A stretch of 64,000 bases of DNA from positions 1 to 64,000 of the forward strand of contig JAQYVV010000005.1 of the NCBI GenBank assembly GCA_030145275.1, given 5' to 3'. The DNA is from Desulfurivibrionaceae bacterium (lineage in GTDB: Bacteria; Desulfobacterota; Desulfobulbia; Desulfobulbales; VMSU01). The notes beneath the pieces were generated by a model, which saw only the letters and a program-made list of their open reading frames with translations, did not search any database and was not told the DNA's origin. Shown here in pieces: positions 52,818-62,680 of the stretch. Both the position numbers and the translations under genes were made by a program. Numbering within the stretch: position 1 is the first letter of the stretch; each line of letters starts with the position of its first letter.

Positions 52818-55016
52818 ATGAATAAACAAAAAAGATCCCCCCAGCCTAAAAAAGGACTGGAGCTATTAGCACCGGCAGGAACCCTTGAAGTTTTTGAGGC
52901 GGCAATAGAAAATGGTGCGGATGCTGTTTATGTCGGTGCTCCCCTTCTAAACGCCAGGGCCTTGGCAAAACCTTTTTCAATGGCTGAGATTGCGGCCATG
53001 ACCGACTATGCCCATAAAAAAGGTGCTCGTCTCTATATTGCCATGAACTCTCTTTTGAAGGATGGGGAGGTGCGCGATCTTGTTAAAACATTATTGATTC
53101 TTGGTAATATAGGTGTTGATGCCCTCATAATCCAGGACCTTGGTATCTATTCACTGGTTAAGAAATATTTTCCGAAATTTAGAATCCACGCAAGTACGCT
53201 CTGCACTGCTCATAATTCCATTTCTGTGCAGCAGCTCGAATCAATGGGTTTTGATAGGGTCGTTCTGGCTCGGGAAATGACCCTTAATGAAATTAACAAT
53301 GTTCGTAGCCGGACCAAGGTAGAACTAGAAGTGTTTGTGCATGGTGCCATGTGTTTTTCGTATTCAGGACTCTGTCTCTTTAGCAGTTTTCTCGGGGGCA
53401 AAAGTGGTTTGCGGGGAAGATGCGTGCAGCCCTGCAGACGTCGTTATACCTGGCAGGGGAAGGGAAAGGGGAAACCAGGAAAGGCAGGTTATCTTTTTTC
53501 CATGAATGATCTGGAAGGACTAGATCTTATAGATAATTTTCGCAAGGCAGGGGTCACCTCTTTAAAACTCGAAGGAAGAATGCGCAGCAGGCATTATGTT
53601 GCTTCAGTGGTAAAGGCATACAGGATGGTTCTTGATGCTGGACCTGATAAAAAAGAGACCATCTTGACCGCCAAGAATATTTTATCTGAGGCCATGGGGA
53701 GAAAAAGCTCTCCCGGGTATTTTTTGGCATCTTCAAATCCGGACCTAATCGCTCATCAGCATTCAGGCAACATGGGACAGTTTGTCGGCCGTATTGACAG
53801 GGGCGGGCCCCAAAAAGGAACCCTGCGGCTGCAATATGATATCCAAATTGGGGATCGATTTCGCTTGCACTCGGAAAAATCAGGAGAGCGAGTCTCCTTT
53901 ACCCTGAAAAATATGTGGAAGGGTGGTGCAAACGTTAATGATGCAGATCGGGGGGATACTGTCGATATAGGCATTCCTGGTTTTGTGAGCAAAAACGACA
54001 GCCTTTACAAAGTACATACAAAAGAATCCCGTGCCGCAGATAATAAGAAATCTTGTTTGAATCCAGGGCCGTATAGGCATAAAATACAATCACTCAAGCA
54101 TAAGAATCTTATTACCAGGATCTGTTACTCAATTGAGGAACAACTGAAAGGTCCACAGGGAGTCCAAAGAAAGAAAAAAGTCAAATTTTCATATAAGGAA
54201 ATGAAAACAGGACGAAGAACTCAATCTCGGTCAAGTATGCCTCTTCCATGGTGGCTCAAAATTGATAGTATTAATTCCTTAAAAAACATAGGTGGGCAAA
54301 CCCCAGATAAAGTACTGTTTGCTGTCGACAAAGAATCAATTGCGCAAATAGTACAGATAAACGGTATTCGCAAGAGGTTTAAAGGTGTAGTCCTGGCATT
54401 GCCGCCCATTATTGAAGAGGACAATGTTGCTCACTTCCAACGAGCCATACAGAAATTATTACAGACTGGACAGAATGAATGGCAAATAAGCCATCTAGGC
54501 CAGCTTCAATTTTTTGCACGCCATTCAGGGAAAAACCTGCGTATATATGGTGATTTTTCTTTGAATGTTTTAAACGGCCTGACCGCATATCAACTAAAGG
54601 AATTCAAACTGGCTGGTTGCCAACTTTCCATCGAAGCAGATAAGGAGTGTATGACTGCCATCTGTAAGAAATTCCGCGGTATGGATCTCGGCCTGACAGT
54701 TTATGGCCTGCCGCCTTTATTTACGGCCAGACCAATGCCGCAATTTTTTCAGTACGATAAAAATTTTGTAAGCCCTAAACAGGAACGCTTTGTTCTCAAG
54801 AAAAATTATGGTCAAACGGTTGCCTTACCTGTAAAACCGTTTTCTCTTTTACCTTGGCTCGTTGAACTGGCAGAAATGGGATTAGATTATTTTGTAGTAG
54901 ATTTGACTAATATGCCGTTGAGCAGAGGTACTCTTCCCGCCATCATGAAACAGGCCGATGGTAAAAAAAGTAGGGACTCCGCCAGTTCATTTAACTATAA
55001 GGGAACTTTACTGTAG
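52818..55016 (+). CDS. U32-family protein (RlhA/TrhP type)
   Basis: 732 residues. U32 signature region ELLAPAGTLEVFEAAIENGA, LYIAMNSLLKDGE, HASTLCTAHN, VFVHGAMCFSYSGLC, GGKSGLRGRCVQPCRRRY, with conserved cysteines. The C-terminal half is a second, more divergent region. Family members (RlhA, TrhP) hydroxylate 23S rRNA or tRNA bases rather than acting as proteases; which applies here is open. MITE B6 begins 8 bp after its stop. Confidence 0.85.
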   Translation: MNKQKRSPQPKKGLELLAPAGTLEVFEAAIENGADAVYVGAPLLNARALAKPFSMAEIAAMTDYAHKKGARLYIAMNSLLKDGEVRDLVKTLLILGNIGVDALIIQDLGIYSLVKKYFPKFRIHASTLCTAHNSISVQQLESMGFDRVVLAREMTLNEINNVRSRTKVELEVFVHGAMCFSYSGLCLFSSFLGGKSGLRGRCVQPCRRRYTWQGKGKGKPGKAGYLFSMNDLEGLDLIDNFRKAGVTSLKLEGRMRSRHYVASVVKAYRMVLDAGPDKKETILTAKNILSEAMGRKSSPGYFLASSNPDLIAHQHSGNMGQFVGRIDRGGPQKGTLRLQYDIQIGDRFRLHSEKSGERVSFTLKNMWKGGANVNDADRGDTVDIGIPGFVSKNDSLYKVHTKESRAADNKKSCLNPGPYRHKIQSLKHKNLITRICYSIEEQLKGPQGVQRKKKVKFSYKEMKTGRRTQSRSSMPLPWWLKIDSINSLKNIGGQTPDKVLFAVDKESIAQIVQINGIRKRFKGVVLALPPIIEEDNVAHFQRAIQKLLQTGQNEWQISHLGQLQFFARHSGKNLRIYGDFSLNVLNGLTAYQLKEFKLAGCQLSIEADKECMTAICKKFRGMDLGLTVYGLPPLFTARPMPQFFQYDKNFVSPKQERFVLKKNYGQTVALPVKPFSLLPWLVELAEMGLDYFVVDLTNMPLSRGTLPAIMKQADGKKSRDSASSFNYKGTLL

Positions 55017-55024
55017 AAGTTTTT

Positions 55025-55259
55025 GTAACTCTTCAGCTGCACCCCATCCGGAGTCTTCGCTACCTGCGCGCGCCCAACGGAAGTACCCTTGGGGTGCGAA
55101 CAGGCCTTTCAGCATACCGATGTATCGAAGTCTCACTTGGTTCGCTTATCTGCTGAGAGGTCTGTTCACACACACCCGGAGTCTGCGCTTACCTGGGGCA
55201 CATCTGAAGAGTTACAGTCTGGAGTTAAGGGTAATTTCCAGCCTATGCTGAATAATTAC
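55025..55259. mobile_element. Family B MITE, copy B6 (three modules)
   Basis: GTAACTCTTCAG to CTGAATAATTAC, 235 bp. Flanks carry the 9-bp repeat GAAGTTTTT (55016-55024 and 55260-55268). Relative to B2 it holds a 16-bp module (55049-55064), the A/B shared block (55075-55094), a 25-bp module (55126-55150) and a 17-bp module (55177-55193, inserted in CACACC/TGGGGC). Confidence 0.9.
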
Positions 55260-55300
55260 GAAGTTTTTTGCCAGCCGCACGGGCTGGAATTTGATTAGGC

Positions 55301-55516
55301 TCAGGAAAAGCCTGGTTTAGATGCGCATCTGGACATACTACCTATAGGCGCAGAGCTCCTCGATCCAGCCAAACGATAGCTTGCAGCTGTTATCGTCTTT
55401 TTGACATTCTGACTTTTGCATTTGTCACAAGTGATGTTCTCTTCTCTTGATGACGACGACATAATTTTCTCAAAATATGTTTTGCAATCCTTGCATTGGT
55501 ATTCGTAGATTGGCAT
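55301..55516 (-). CDS. FmdB-type zinc-ribbon protein
   Basis: 71 residues: MPIYEYQCKDCKTYFEKI and CDKCKSQNVKK form the four-cysteine FmdB ribbon. Regulatory role was proposed for FmdB in methylotrophs; in most bacteria the function is unknown. Monocistronic and just after MITE B6. Confidence 0.9.
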   Translation of the reverse strand: MPIYEYQCKDCKTYFEKIMSSSSREENITCDKCKSQNVKKTITAASYRLAGSRSSAPIGSMSRCASKPGFS

Positions 55517-55623
55517 GATACAAACTCCATGTATGTGTTAAGTGATACAATATTTATGAAAAGTAATGCCTGTGAGATTATGTGTCAACTCACACCCTTA
55601 TCGAAAATTGTTAGGAAGCTGGT

Positions 55624-56235
55624 ATGGATATCCAAAAACATCTTGAGAACTCGCTGAATATTGTAAAATCGGAGCCACTGGTTGTAATAGCTGGTGGTCT
55701 GGTTGTTGTGGTTTTGAACCTCGTTAGTTTTGGATTTCTTTCAGGGCCTCTTCTCGGAGGTTACCTGCTTATGATGATACACATGCTGCGAGACGGCAGA
55801 AAACCGGATTTTAATGATCTTTTCGTCGGATTTTCACGATTTGGTCAACTGTTCCCTTTCTTGTTTCTCTGCCTTCTCATTATTATCGGTTTTATGTTTT
55901 TTGTCATACCCGGAATTGTCATGATGACTTGGTGGCTTTATGTTCTGATGCTAATGGTGGATAAAGAGATGCCATTAGGTCAGGCTATGGGGCTAAGTAG
56001 AGCAAAAGTCACGGAACAAGGTTTCTTTATGCACCTTGTTTTTATTTTTATGATAACCTGCGTGCCAACCCTGCTGATTAATTTCGCAGCCGCCATTTTC
56101 CCTCCCCTTGAAATACTAAATATCATCTTAATGCCCTTTCAATGTGCCTGTCTTGCAAGCCTATATTTAGAGCAATTTGATCATAACTCTCCACCTCCAC
56201 TACCCCCACTTCCTCCAGAAAAAGACAGCTACTAG
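55624..56235 (+). CDS. Multi-pass membrane protein with proline-rich tail
   Basis: 203 residues with about five to six membrane segments (about 18-50, 75-110, 137-165, 166-190) and the tail NSPPPLPPLPPEKDSY. The pattern resembles the DUF975/GPDP membrane-domain family. Function unknown. Its last 36 bp overlap the end of the convergent VanZ-like gene. Confidence 0.75.
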   Translation: MDIQKHLENSLNIVKSEPLVVIAGGLVVVVLNLVSFGFLSGPLLGGYLLMMIHMLRDGRKPDFNDLFVGFSRFGQLFPFLFLCLLIIIGFMFFVIPGIVMMTWWLYVLMLMVDKEMPLGQAMGLSRAKVTEQGFFMHLVFIFMITCVPTLLINFAAAIFPPLEILNIILMPFQCACLASLYLEQFDHNSPPPLPPLPPEKDSY

Positions 56236-56568
56236 TCCACCAAATCCATCAGCAATAATATCTGCTCCACTGGGAAATCTCATGGGAGTAAAAGACTGAT
56301 GCCACTCATCAGATATTCCATAGGTTAGGCACATGAGAATGATAATTGTATCAAAGAACCGTTTTGATACCTGTTTTTGCAAGTCACCAAGAGCATATAT
56401 ATAAGAAAAGCCCAGAATGGCGTATGTAAGAGCATGCAGAACTTTGTCAATATGCAGGCCAAACGGTATTCTGATCGTATCACCGGGCTGATGAGAAAGA
56501 AAAAAGATTAGCCCCATGATGAACATGGCAGGAACAAGACGCATAGTTTTTTGAGCAAGTGTTGTCAT
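56200..56568 (-). CDS. VanZ-like family membrane protein
   Basis: 122 residues, about four membrane segments, with DKVLHALTYAILGFSYIYAL and SDEWHQSFTPMRFPSGADIIADGFGG, the conserved D-K-xxH and DExHQ...R...SxxDxxAN core of VanZ-like proteins. The family includes teicoplanin-resistance VanZ, but most members have no known role. Overlaps the neighbour tail to tail by 36 bp. Confidence 0.88.
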   Translation of the reverse strand: MTTLAQKTMRLVPAMFIMGLIFFLSHQPGDTIRIPFGLHIDKVLHALTYAILGFSYIYALGDLQKQVSKRFFDTIIILMCLTYGISDEWHQSFTPMRFPSGADIIADGFGGLVAVFFWRKWG

Positions 56569-56605
56569 AACGCTACAGGAAAAATTTTTCCTGAAAAAGA
56601 GTGGG

Positions 56606-56644
56606 CATAAAAAAAGCAGGCCTGTTAGTTGAACAGACCTGCTT
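56606..56644 (-). terminator. Rho-independent terminator of the SEC-C gene
   Basis: AAGCAGG-C-CTGTT and AACAG-A-CCTGCTT pair in a hairpin; on the minus strand it runs into seven T. It lies 23 bp after the stop of the SEC-C gene. Confidence 0.9.
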
Positions 56645-56666
56645 GAGATTATGAGAACGGTCCGTC

Positions 56667-57152
56667 TCAGTCTACATGGATACTTTCCAGAAGTTGGCTG
56701 GAGAAACTCCGGTTTACTCTTTGGATTGCTGAATGAACCGCCGAATGTGGGAAGTTTTGATGTACCTCTGTGGTGTCGTCAGCATACGCGGTAGTTGTAA
56801 ATTTTTTATCTTTGATCTCAAAACGGTGAGACCAGTTGACCTCAATTGTCTCCTGTTTTTCAGTAATGTCGACATCTATTTTTTCTCCGCCTTTAGCTAC
56901 TTGAAGCGCATCTTTGTCAGACAACTCCAGAAGCCATCCATCCCCTTCTGCCGTGGTAATGAAAATGAAGACGCCAATATTTTTTATGGACTCTTTTTTG
57001 GCTATTGCTGTCTCCTGTAATTTTTCAACTTCCTGGCTTACCGAAATTTGAGTGGGAGTAGTTGCCTCGGTAATATTTTGTCCAATACAACATTTCTTGT
57101 ATTTCTTGCCGCTGCCGCATGGGCATGGTTCATTCCTGCCGATTTTTGTCAT
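56667..57152 (-). CDS. SEC-C-motif protein
   Basis: 161 residues. The N-terminal zinc-binding SEC-C motif [16 protein letters not shown] is perfect. It is followed by an unrecognised domain ([22 protein letters not shown]) without known function. The motif alone suggests metal binding and contact with protein or nucleic acid. Single gene with its own terminator. Confidence 0.88.
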   Translation of the reverse strand: MTKIGRNEPCPCGSGKKYKKCCIGQNITEATTPTQISVSQEVEKLQETAIAKKESIKNIGVFIFITTAEGDGWLLELSDKDALQVAKGGEKIDVDITEKQETIEVNWSHRFEIKDKKFTTTAYADDTTEVHQNFPHSAVHSAIQRVNRSFSSQLLESIHVD

Positions 57153-57178
57153 ATATTTTCTCGTTAATTAAGGGTTAG

Positions 57179-57226
57179 CTGTTGCATCTACTGTTAAGGT
57201 ACTTATTTCCGGTTTAACCGGATTAG
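57179..57226. repeat. Partial family C element, copy C5
   Basis: Right half only: TACTGTTAAGGTACTTATTT then CCGGTTTAACCGGATTAG. It ends 5 bp before the stop of the HD-GYP gene. Confidence 0.6.
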
Positions 57227-57230
57227 ATAT

Positions 57231-58547
57231 TTACAGAATTTCTTCTCCATGAAGTTCCTTTCTAATTCTTTTGAATGTCTCTTCGTGGACGAGAAATGCC
57301 TCAACAATATCGGGGGCAAATGATACTTCTTTTTCTTCTAAGATAATACTTTTTGCTTTTTCGTGACTGAAGGCATCTTTATAGCATCTTTTTGAGGTAA
57401 GGGCATCGTAGACATCGGCAAGGGAAACTATTCGAGCTGAAAGAGGTATTTCCTCCCCCTTTAATTGGCTTGGATATCCTTTTCCATTCCATTTTTCGTG
57501 GTGGTAATAGGCTATTTCCTTGCCTATGGTCAGGAATGACTGATTTCTAAACTGTTTATCAATGGCCGACAAGGTTTGACCGCCAAGGACGGAGTGAGTC
57601 TTGATTTGTTCAAATTCCTCTGCGGTGAGTTTTCCTTCTTTTAATAAGATATGGTCCGGAACCCCGACTTTACCAATGTCGTGGAGAATAGAAGACTGGT
57701 ATATGTCATCAATATAGGATTCGGTAATATAATCTTGATATTGTGGCTGTTGGGACAATTCCTCGGCCAATACCTTGCTGAATTCACGAATTCTCTCAAG
57801 GTGGCTGCCGGTGTCGTTGTCTCTGTATTCTGCTAATTTTGCCAATCCTAAAATAACACCGGTTTTTGCTTCTTTAACATTTTCAAGAGATTCAAGAAGG
57901 CTTTTTTCAAGCATTCTTTTCTCTGTAATATCTCTGGCTATACCTCTAATTCCTACGGACCTTGAGGACGAATCTGTTATTAGTGAGGCAGATAGATCGA
58001 TGATCTTTTTCCCTCCTCCCTTTATAAGAAATTCACACTCAAGAGGGGTTGTCAGCATTTTGTTGGTGGTGATGCCCTGGAAGGTTTCAGAAAAAATCTG
58101 TTTATATTGTTTATCTACATAAGCCAACATATTGGTGTTAAGGATCTTGTCTTTTTTGCGTGCCAAAATTGCGCACATGGAGTTATTGAGAAAGGTGAAA
58201 TTTCCCTGTAGATCGACTTCGTAATAACCCTCTTCTATGCTTTCAAGAATTGACCGGTATTTTTCTTCGCTTTCACTTAGGTTCTCCTCGGCCTTTCTGC
58301 GTTTTTTAATATTGCTTTGTACATGGGAGCCAAAAAGAATAAATAACACACTCACAGCCATCTTCTCGTAAAGCTGGAATTCTGACCCAATAACAATGAG
58401 TTGCCAGTTGGTGCTGGGTGAATCCATAAAGCGCAGCAGAGAGGAAAAAAACCAATAAAACAGAGTAATGCCAAGGCCAAAACCGAGCATGGCATTAGCG
58501 AGACGATCGTTTATTGAATTTTGTTTGTTTGGTTTGCTTGGTTTCAT
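57231..58547 (-). CDS. Membrane PAS-HD-GYP cyclic-di-GMP phosphodiesterase
   Basis: 438 residues. Two N-terminal membrane segments (about 18-36 and 55-75), a PAS domain (about 90-205) and a HD-GYP domain: NDTGSHLERI, SILHDIGKVGVPD, HSVLGGQTL, HHEKWNGKGYP and ADVYDALTSKR with all metal-binding His/Asp. It should hydrolyse c-di-GMP in response to a signal sensed by PAS. A PilZ protein (48329) is a possible reader in the same region. Confidence 0.93.
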   Translation of the reverse strand: MKPSKPNKQNSINDRLANAMLGFGLGITLFYWFFSSLLRFMDSPSTNWQLIVIGSEFQLYEKMAVSVLFILFGSHVQSNIKKRRKAEENLSESEEKYRSILESIEEGYYEVDLQGNFTFLNNSMCAILARKKDKILNTNMLAYVDKQYKQIFSETFQGITTNKMLTTPLECEFLIKGGGKKIIDLSASLITDSSSRSVGIRGIARDITEKRMLEKSLLESLENVKEAKTGVILGLAKLAEYRDNDTGSHLERIREFSKVLAEELSQQPQYQDYITESYIDDIYQSSILHDIGKVGVPDHILLKEGKLTAEEFEQIKTHSVLGGQTLSAIDKQFRNQSFLTIGKEIAYYHHEKWNGKGYPSQLKGEEIPLSARIVSLADVYDALTSKRCYKDAFSHEKAKSIILEEKEVSFAPDIVEAFLVHEETFKRIRKELHGEEIL

Positions 58548-58626
58548 AATACCCGTGGAAGTTTGCCTAAAACCTTTTTGGAATGATCGAAAAATTTCAA
58601 CTTTCAGGCAATTATATCCATAGATT

Positions 58627-58745
58627 CTAATCCGGATAAAGCGGAAATAAGTGCCTTAACAGTGGTCTGCAACATATTGGGAACATTGTTCTTTTTTGGA
58701 ATTCTTGTTTTTTGTGACAGGATTTCAGTTATAAGGCACTAAATC
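58627..58745. repeat. Family C element, copy C2 (module-free reference)
   Basis: CTAATCCGGATAAAGCGG to TTATAAGGCACTAAATC, 119 bp. Matches the complement of C1 except for the four-module insertion in C1, which falls after GAATTC and before TGTTTTTTG-type sequence. Confidence 0.8.
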
Positions 58746-58830
58746 TTGCGATTAAGGCATATTCGTTGATTGCGGGAATAAAATCGACTACTTTGAAGGC
58801 GGTCAATTATCATTCAAATCACATAAAAAG

Positions 58831-58880
58831 GTAACTTTTCAGGTAGGGCTTGAAATGACCCTAAACGTTATAATAGTTAC
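58831..58880. repeat. Short family B-like copy
   Basis: GTAACTTTTCAGGTAGGGC matches the B right end reversed; the other end is ATAGTTAC. 50 bp, no module. Confidence 0.5.
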
Positions 58881-58921
58881 TGAATATTAAACATTATTGT
58901 CCAGGAAGATGCAACAATTCA

Positions 58922-61900
58922 ATGACACAGCTAAATGACTATCAATACCCCGACAACCTCCCTATTGTAGCCCATCGCGAGCAGATTATTGAGGCAATTC
59001 AAGAAAACCAGGTTGTTATTGTCGCAGGTGAAACTGGTTCAGGTAAAACGACCCAACTCCCGAAAATGTGCCTGGAAGCTGGTAGAGGCGCCAAAAAGGT
59101 AATTTGCTGTACGCAACCTCGCAGGATAGCCGCTTTTTCCGTTGCTGCCAGGGTGTCAGAAGAGTTGGCTCTCTGTGGCGAAAATATTGTTGGTTACAAA
59201 ATAAGGTTCAAGGATAGAACCTCTTCCAGTACCAAAATAAAATTTGTCACAGATGGCATGCTTTTGGCGGAAACACAAAGGGACCAGAAGCTCAAGGCCT
59301 ATGACACTATTATCATCGATGAAGCCCATGAAAGAAGTCTAAATATTGATTTTATTTTAGGAATCCTGACCACGCTTCGAGAAAAAAGAAGTAATCTTAA
59401 AATTATTATATCTTCCGCAACCCTTGATGTGGATAAGTTCTCAGGCCATTTTAAAGGGGCGCCAATTATCAAGGTCTCGGGGCGTTCCTATCCGATTCAA
59501 ACCCAATATATAGAAAAAGAGGCAGAGGAAAAAGATGATTTCAGCCATATAGAGCATGCCGTCCAAAAAGTATTGGAGATTGCCGACTCTCGCGAGCCTG
59601 GAGATGTTCTTGTCTTTATGCCGACAGAGAGGGATATCTTGGAGGTATCTGAAGGCCTTTCGGGGCAGGAGAATATTACTGTGCTGCCGCTTTTTGGCCG
59701 CATGGCCGGTAAGGAGCAGAGCCGTATTTTTTCTAAAGCCAACCGACGCAAAATTGTCGTTGCCACAAATGTAGCTGAAACATCGATTACCGTTCCTGGG
59801 ATTCGTTTCGTTATCGATTCTGGTTTGGCACGGATATCAGGCTATAACGCTCGAGCTCGAACCACGAAGCTTCCTGTGCTGAAAATTTCAAAAGCAAGTG
59901 CTGATCAGCGTCAAGGCAGGTGCGGCAGGATTGGCCCAGGCATCTGCTATCGTCTCTATAGTGAGGAAAATTATAACAACAGAGCAGAATTTACAACGCC
60001 TGAAATTGTTCGCTCAAATCTTGCTGAAGTTATTTTAAGGATGATGAACCTCAGGCTTGGCCATCCTGCCAAATTCCCGTTTATAGATAAGCCCTTGCCG
60101 CGATCTATTGCCGATGGCTTTAAACTCTTAGAAGAACTTGGCGCCGTTTCAGAAATTGCCAGAACCAAAATGTCATCCCATGGCCTGACCAAGAGAGGCA
60201 GGTTTATGGCCCAACTCCCACTTGACCCAAGAATTTCCAGAATGATCATTGAATCAAAGCAGCGCAATTGCTTAAGGGAAATTCTGGTAATTTCATCGGC
60301 ACTTTCGGTGATGGACCCACGGATTAGGCCATTGGATAAACAAAAGGCCGCCGATGAAGCCCATGCAAAGTTCATAGAACCAGGTTCCGATTTCTTTTCC
60401 TATCTGAAAATTTGGGAACTATATCATCACACCTCGAAAAAGGTCGCTAGCAGGTCAAAACTACGTGCTTTTTGTAAAAACAATTTTCTCGGTTATCAGC
60501 GGATGCGGGAATGGTGTGATATATACGAGCAGTTGTGCCGTGTAGTCAGGCAAGAAAAAGGATTTGGCCTCAATTCAATTCCTGCTTCAAGCGATGCTGT
60601 GCATCAGGCAATTTTGAGTGGTTCGTTGAGAAATATTGCCGTTAAAAAAATAAAAAAAATCTTTACTGGAGCCCAAGGTAAGGAGCTTATGATTTTTCCG
60701 GGTTCTGCCCTGTTTGAAAAACCAGGGCAATGGATCATGGCAGGAGAAATTGTCGAAACATCCAGGTTGTATGCCAAAACTGTAGCCAGTATAGATCCGG
60801 CCTGGATTCAGCCATTAGCGGCAAAACTATGCAGATACACCTATTCAGCCCCCCATTGGGAAAAAAAACGTGGAATTGTGGCGGCTTCTGAGAAGGTTTC
60901 TCTTTTTGGTTTGATCATTTCAGCCAACAAAAAAGTCAATTATGGCCCAATTGATAAAAAAGAGGCCAGAGATATTTTCATACAAGCGGCCCTGGTGGAG
61001 GGACAATGTCTTAAAAAATATTCATTTCTCCAACAGAATAAGGAACTGATTAAAAAATTTCTGGAGATAGAAGAGAGGCTCAGGAAAAAAAGAGTTATTG
61101 ATGATTATGCCCTGTTTCATTTTTATGATCAGCGTCTGCCAGAAAATGTTTTTGACCTGCGCAGTCTCGATCAAGTCCTGCGCCAGCTTGAAGAAAAGCT
61201 GGTATTAAAAGAAGAGGATGTCCTACAGGAAGATGGGGGACAATTCCAGGCCGATCAGTTTCCTGAAAATATAAGGGTAGGGCGCCACACCTTCCAGCTT
61301 TCCTATCGCTTCGCCCCTGGAACCATTGAAGATGGGGTGACCTTGATCGTACCGATTGATATTGTTCCTCACCTGAATCCCGGCGATTTTGACTGGCTCG
61401 TTCCAGGTTTGATTGATGAAAAAATAGCCTGGCTTTTAAAGGGCCTGCCTAAAAAAATCCGCAAAAAACTTATACCAATTACGGCAACATCTGAAGCCAT
61501 TTGTCAAATTATACAATTTGGCCAGGGTTCTCTCTTTAAAGCGTTGGAAGATGGGATCTGGAAAAAATATCAGGTACGAATTGTACGTGCGGACTGGCAG
61601 CTTGAAAATATTCCTGAACATCTTAAAATGCGATTTTGTGTGAAGCAAAAAGAAAAAGTCCTTTGTGCCAGCAGGAAGTATTCTGAACTTCTAGGGCAGA
61701 AAGAGAGCAGTGGTATTGAAAATCTTATCCTTAAAATGCAGGTGAATTACGAACGTGAAAATATAACTGATATTGATTTTCCCGCACTTCCTGAACGTCT
61801 TCCTGTTTATGATAAAAACAAGGACCTTGCCGGCTTTGCTTTTCCAGGACTAAAAAAAGAGAAAGATGGCTCAATTTCATTAAAACTTTTCCTTGCTGAT

Positions 61901-62680
61901 GAGCCAAGGTGTCAGAAAACAAGGCTGGCGCTTCTGGATCTTTATAAGTTGCAGGTTGGCCGACAGGCAAGGGAATTGTCAAAAAGCCTTATGCTAAAGC
62001 AGTCCGAATGGCCACTTTTTGAGGGGCTTGGAACCTTTAAAGAGATAAACGAGCTCATTTTGACTTTTATTGAACGGCAGCTTTTTAAAGTTAATGATGG
62101 TCTTATTCCATCAAAAGAAGAATTTCAGCAAAGGTTGTCGAGCTTAAGCAAAGGTGAACTTCTCTTGAAAGGCCAGGAACTCTTTGCCGCAATAAAAACT
62201 GTTCTTAGTGAGCGCCGTATAACAATTGACCATATCTATGAATTTGAAAAAAAGGCCAAAAACTCAAATATTCATCTGCAAAATGTGCTCAAAAACGCAA
62301 CAGAGCAGGTGCAAGAAATTTTTTCCGAAGCCTCTTTTTATGAAAATAGGGCAGATAGACTGAAATTACTGCCTCGTTATTACAAGGCAATCCGAATCAG
62401 ATTAGAGAGGGCCTTTATCAATCTTGAGCAAGACAAGAAAAAATTACAACAACTTGCTCCCTTTATAGAATATGTCAGGCAATGCAGCAAAATATTAACC
62501 AAGACAAGACTGCCTAAACAACAGGCTGAATTGCAGAAATTGGTACAGGAATATTGGATAATGGTGCAAGAGTATAAGGTTTCACTTTTTGCCCAGGAGC
62601 TTAAGACCTCGCTCCCCGTTTCGCCAAAAAGACTAGAAAAGAAATGGAAGGAAATTGGTGAGGTGTGTGCAGAAGGGTGA
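58922..62680 (+). CDS. hrpA: HrpA-type ATP-dependent RNA helicase
   Basis: 1252 residues. DEAH-box helicase core: Walker A GETGSGKTTQLPK (about 35-47), IIDEAHERS (about 129-137), SATLD, VATNVAETSITVPGIRFVID and QRQGRCGR; then ratchet, OB and the long DUF3418 C-terminal region typical of full-length HrpA (about 1300). In E. coli HrpA resolves stalled or collided ribosomes. An AGGAAG lies rather far (about 13 nt) from the ATG. Confidence 0.93.
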   Translation: MTQLNDYQYPDNLPIVAHREQIIEAIQENQVVIVAGETGSGKTTQLPKMCLEAGRGAKKVICCTQPRRIAAFSVAARVSEELALCGENIVGYKIRFKDRTSSSTKIKFVTDGMLLAETQRDQKLKAYDTIIIDEAHERSLNIDFILGILTTLREKRSNLKIIISSATLDVDKFSGHFKGAPIIKVSGRSYPIQTQYIEKEAEEKDDFSHIEHAVQKVLEIADSREPGDVLVFMPTERDILEVSEGLSGQENITVLPLFGRMAGKEQSRIFSKANRRKIVVATNVAETSITVPGIRFVIDSGLARISGYNARARTTKLPVLKISKASADQRQGRCGRIGPGICYRLYSEENYNNRAEFTTPEIVRSNLAEVILRMMNLRLGHPAKFPFIDKPLPRSIADGFKLLEELGAVSEIARTKMSSHGLTKRGRFMAQLPLDPRISRMIIESKQRNCLREILVISSALSVMDPRIRPLDKQKAADEAHAKFIEPGSDFFSYLKIWELYHHTSKKVASRSKLRAFCKNNFLGYQRMREWCDIYEQLCRVVRQEKGFGLNSIPASSDAVHQAILSGSLRNIAVKKIKKIFTGAQGKELMIFPGSALFEKPGQWIMAGEIVETSRLYAKTVASIDPAWIQPLAAKLCRYTYSAPHWEKKRGIVAASEKVSLFGLIISANKKVNYGPIDKKEARDIFIQAALVEGQCLKKYSFLQQNKELIKKFLEIEERLRKKRVIDDYALFHFYDQRLPENVFDLRSLDQVLRQLEEKLVLKEEDVLQEDGGQFQADQFPENIRVGRHTFQLSYRFAPGTIEDGVTLIVPIDIVPHLNPGDFDWLVPGLIDEKIAWLLKGLPKKIRKKLIPITATSEAICQIIQFGQGSLFKALEDGIWKKYQVRIVRADWQLENIPEHLKMRFCVKQKEKVLCASRKYSELLGQKESSGIENLILKMQVNYERENITDIDFPALPERLPVYDKNKDLAGFAFPGLKKEKDGSISLKLFLADEPRCQKTRLALLDLYKLQVGRQARELSKSLMLKQSEWPLFEGLGTFKEINELILTFIERQLFKVNDGLIPSKEEFQQRLSSLSKGELLLKGQELFAAIKTVLSERRITIDHIYEFEKKAKNSNIHLQNVLKNATEQVQEIFSEASFYENRADRLKLLPRYYKAIRIRLERAFINLEQDKKKLQQLAPFIEYVRQCSKILTKTRLPKQQAELQKLVQEYWIMVQEYKVSLFAQELKTSLPVSPKRLEKKWKEIGEVCAEG

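Larger units (their letters stand above)
58548..58921. other. Divergent intergenic region rich in repeats
   Basis: 374 bp, mostly made of C2 (58627-58745) and a short B-like pair (58831-58880). Promoters of both flanking genes must lie here, or in the repeats themselves; none was recognised by eye. Confidence 0.5.

Noticed and set aside
58627-58745. Target duplication for family C elements
   Set aside because: Flanks of C1 and C2 were compared for 5-10 bp direct repeats and none was convincing.
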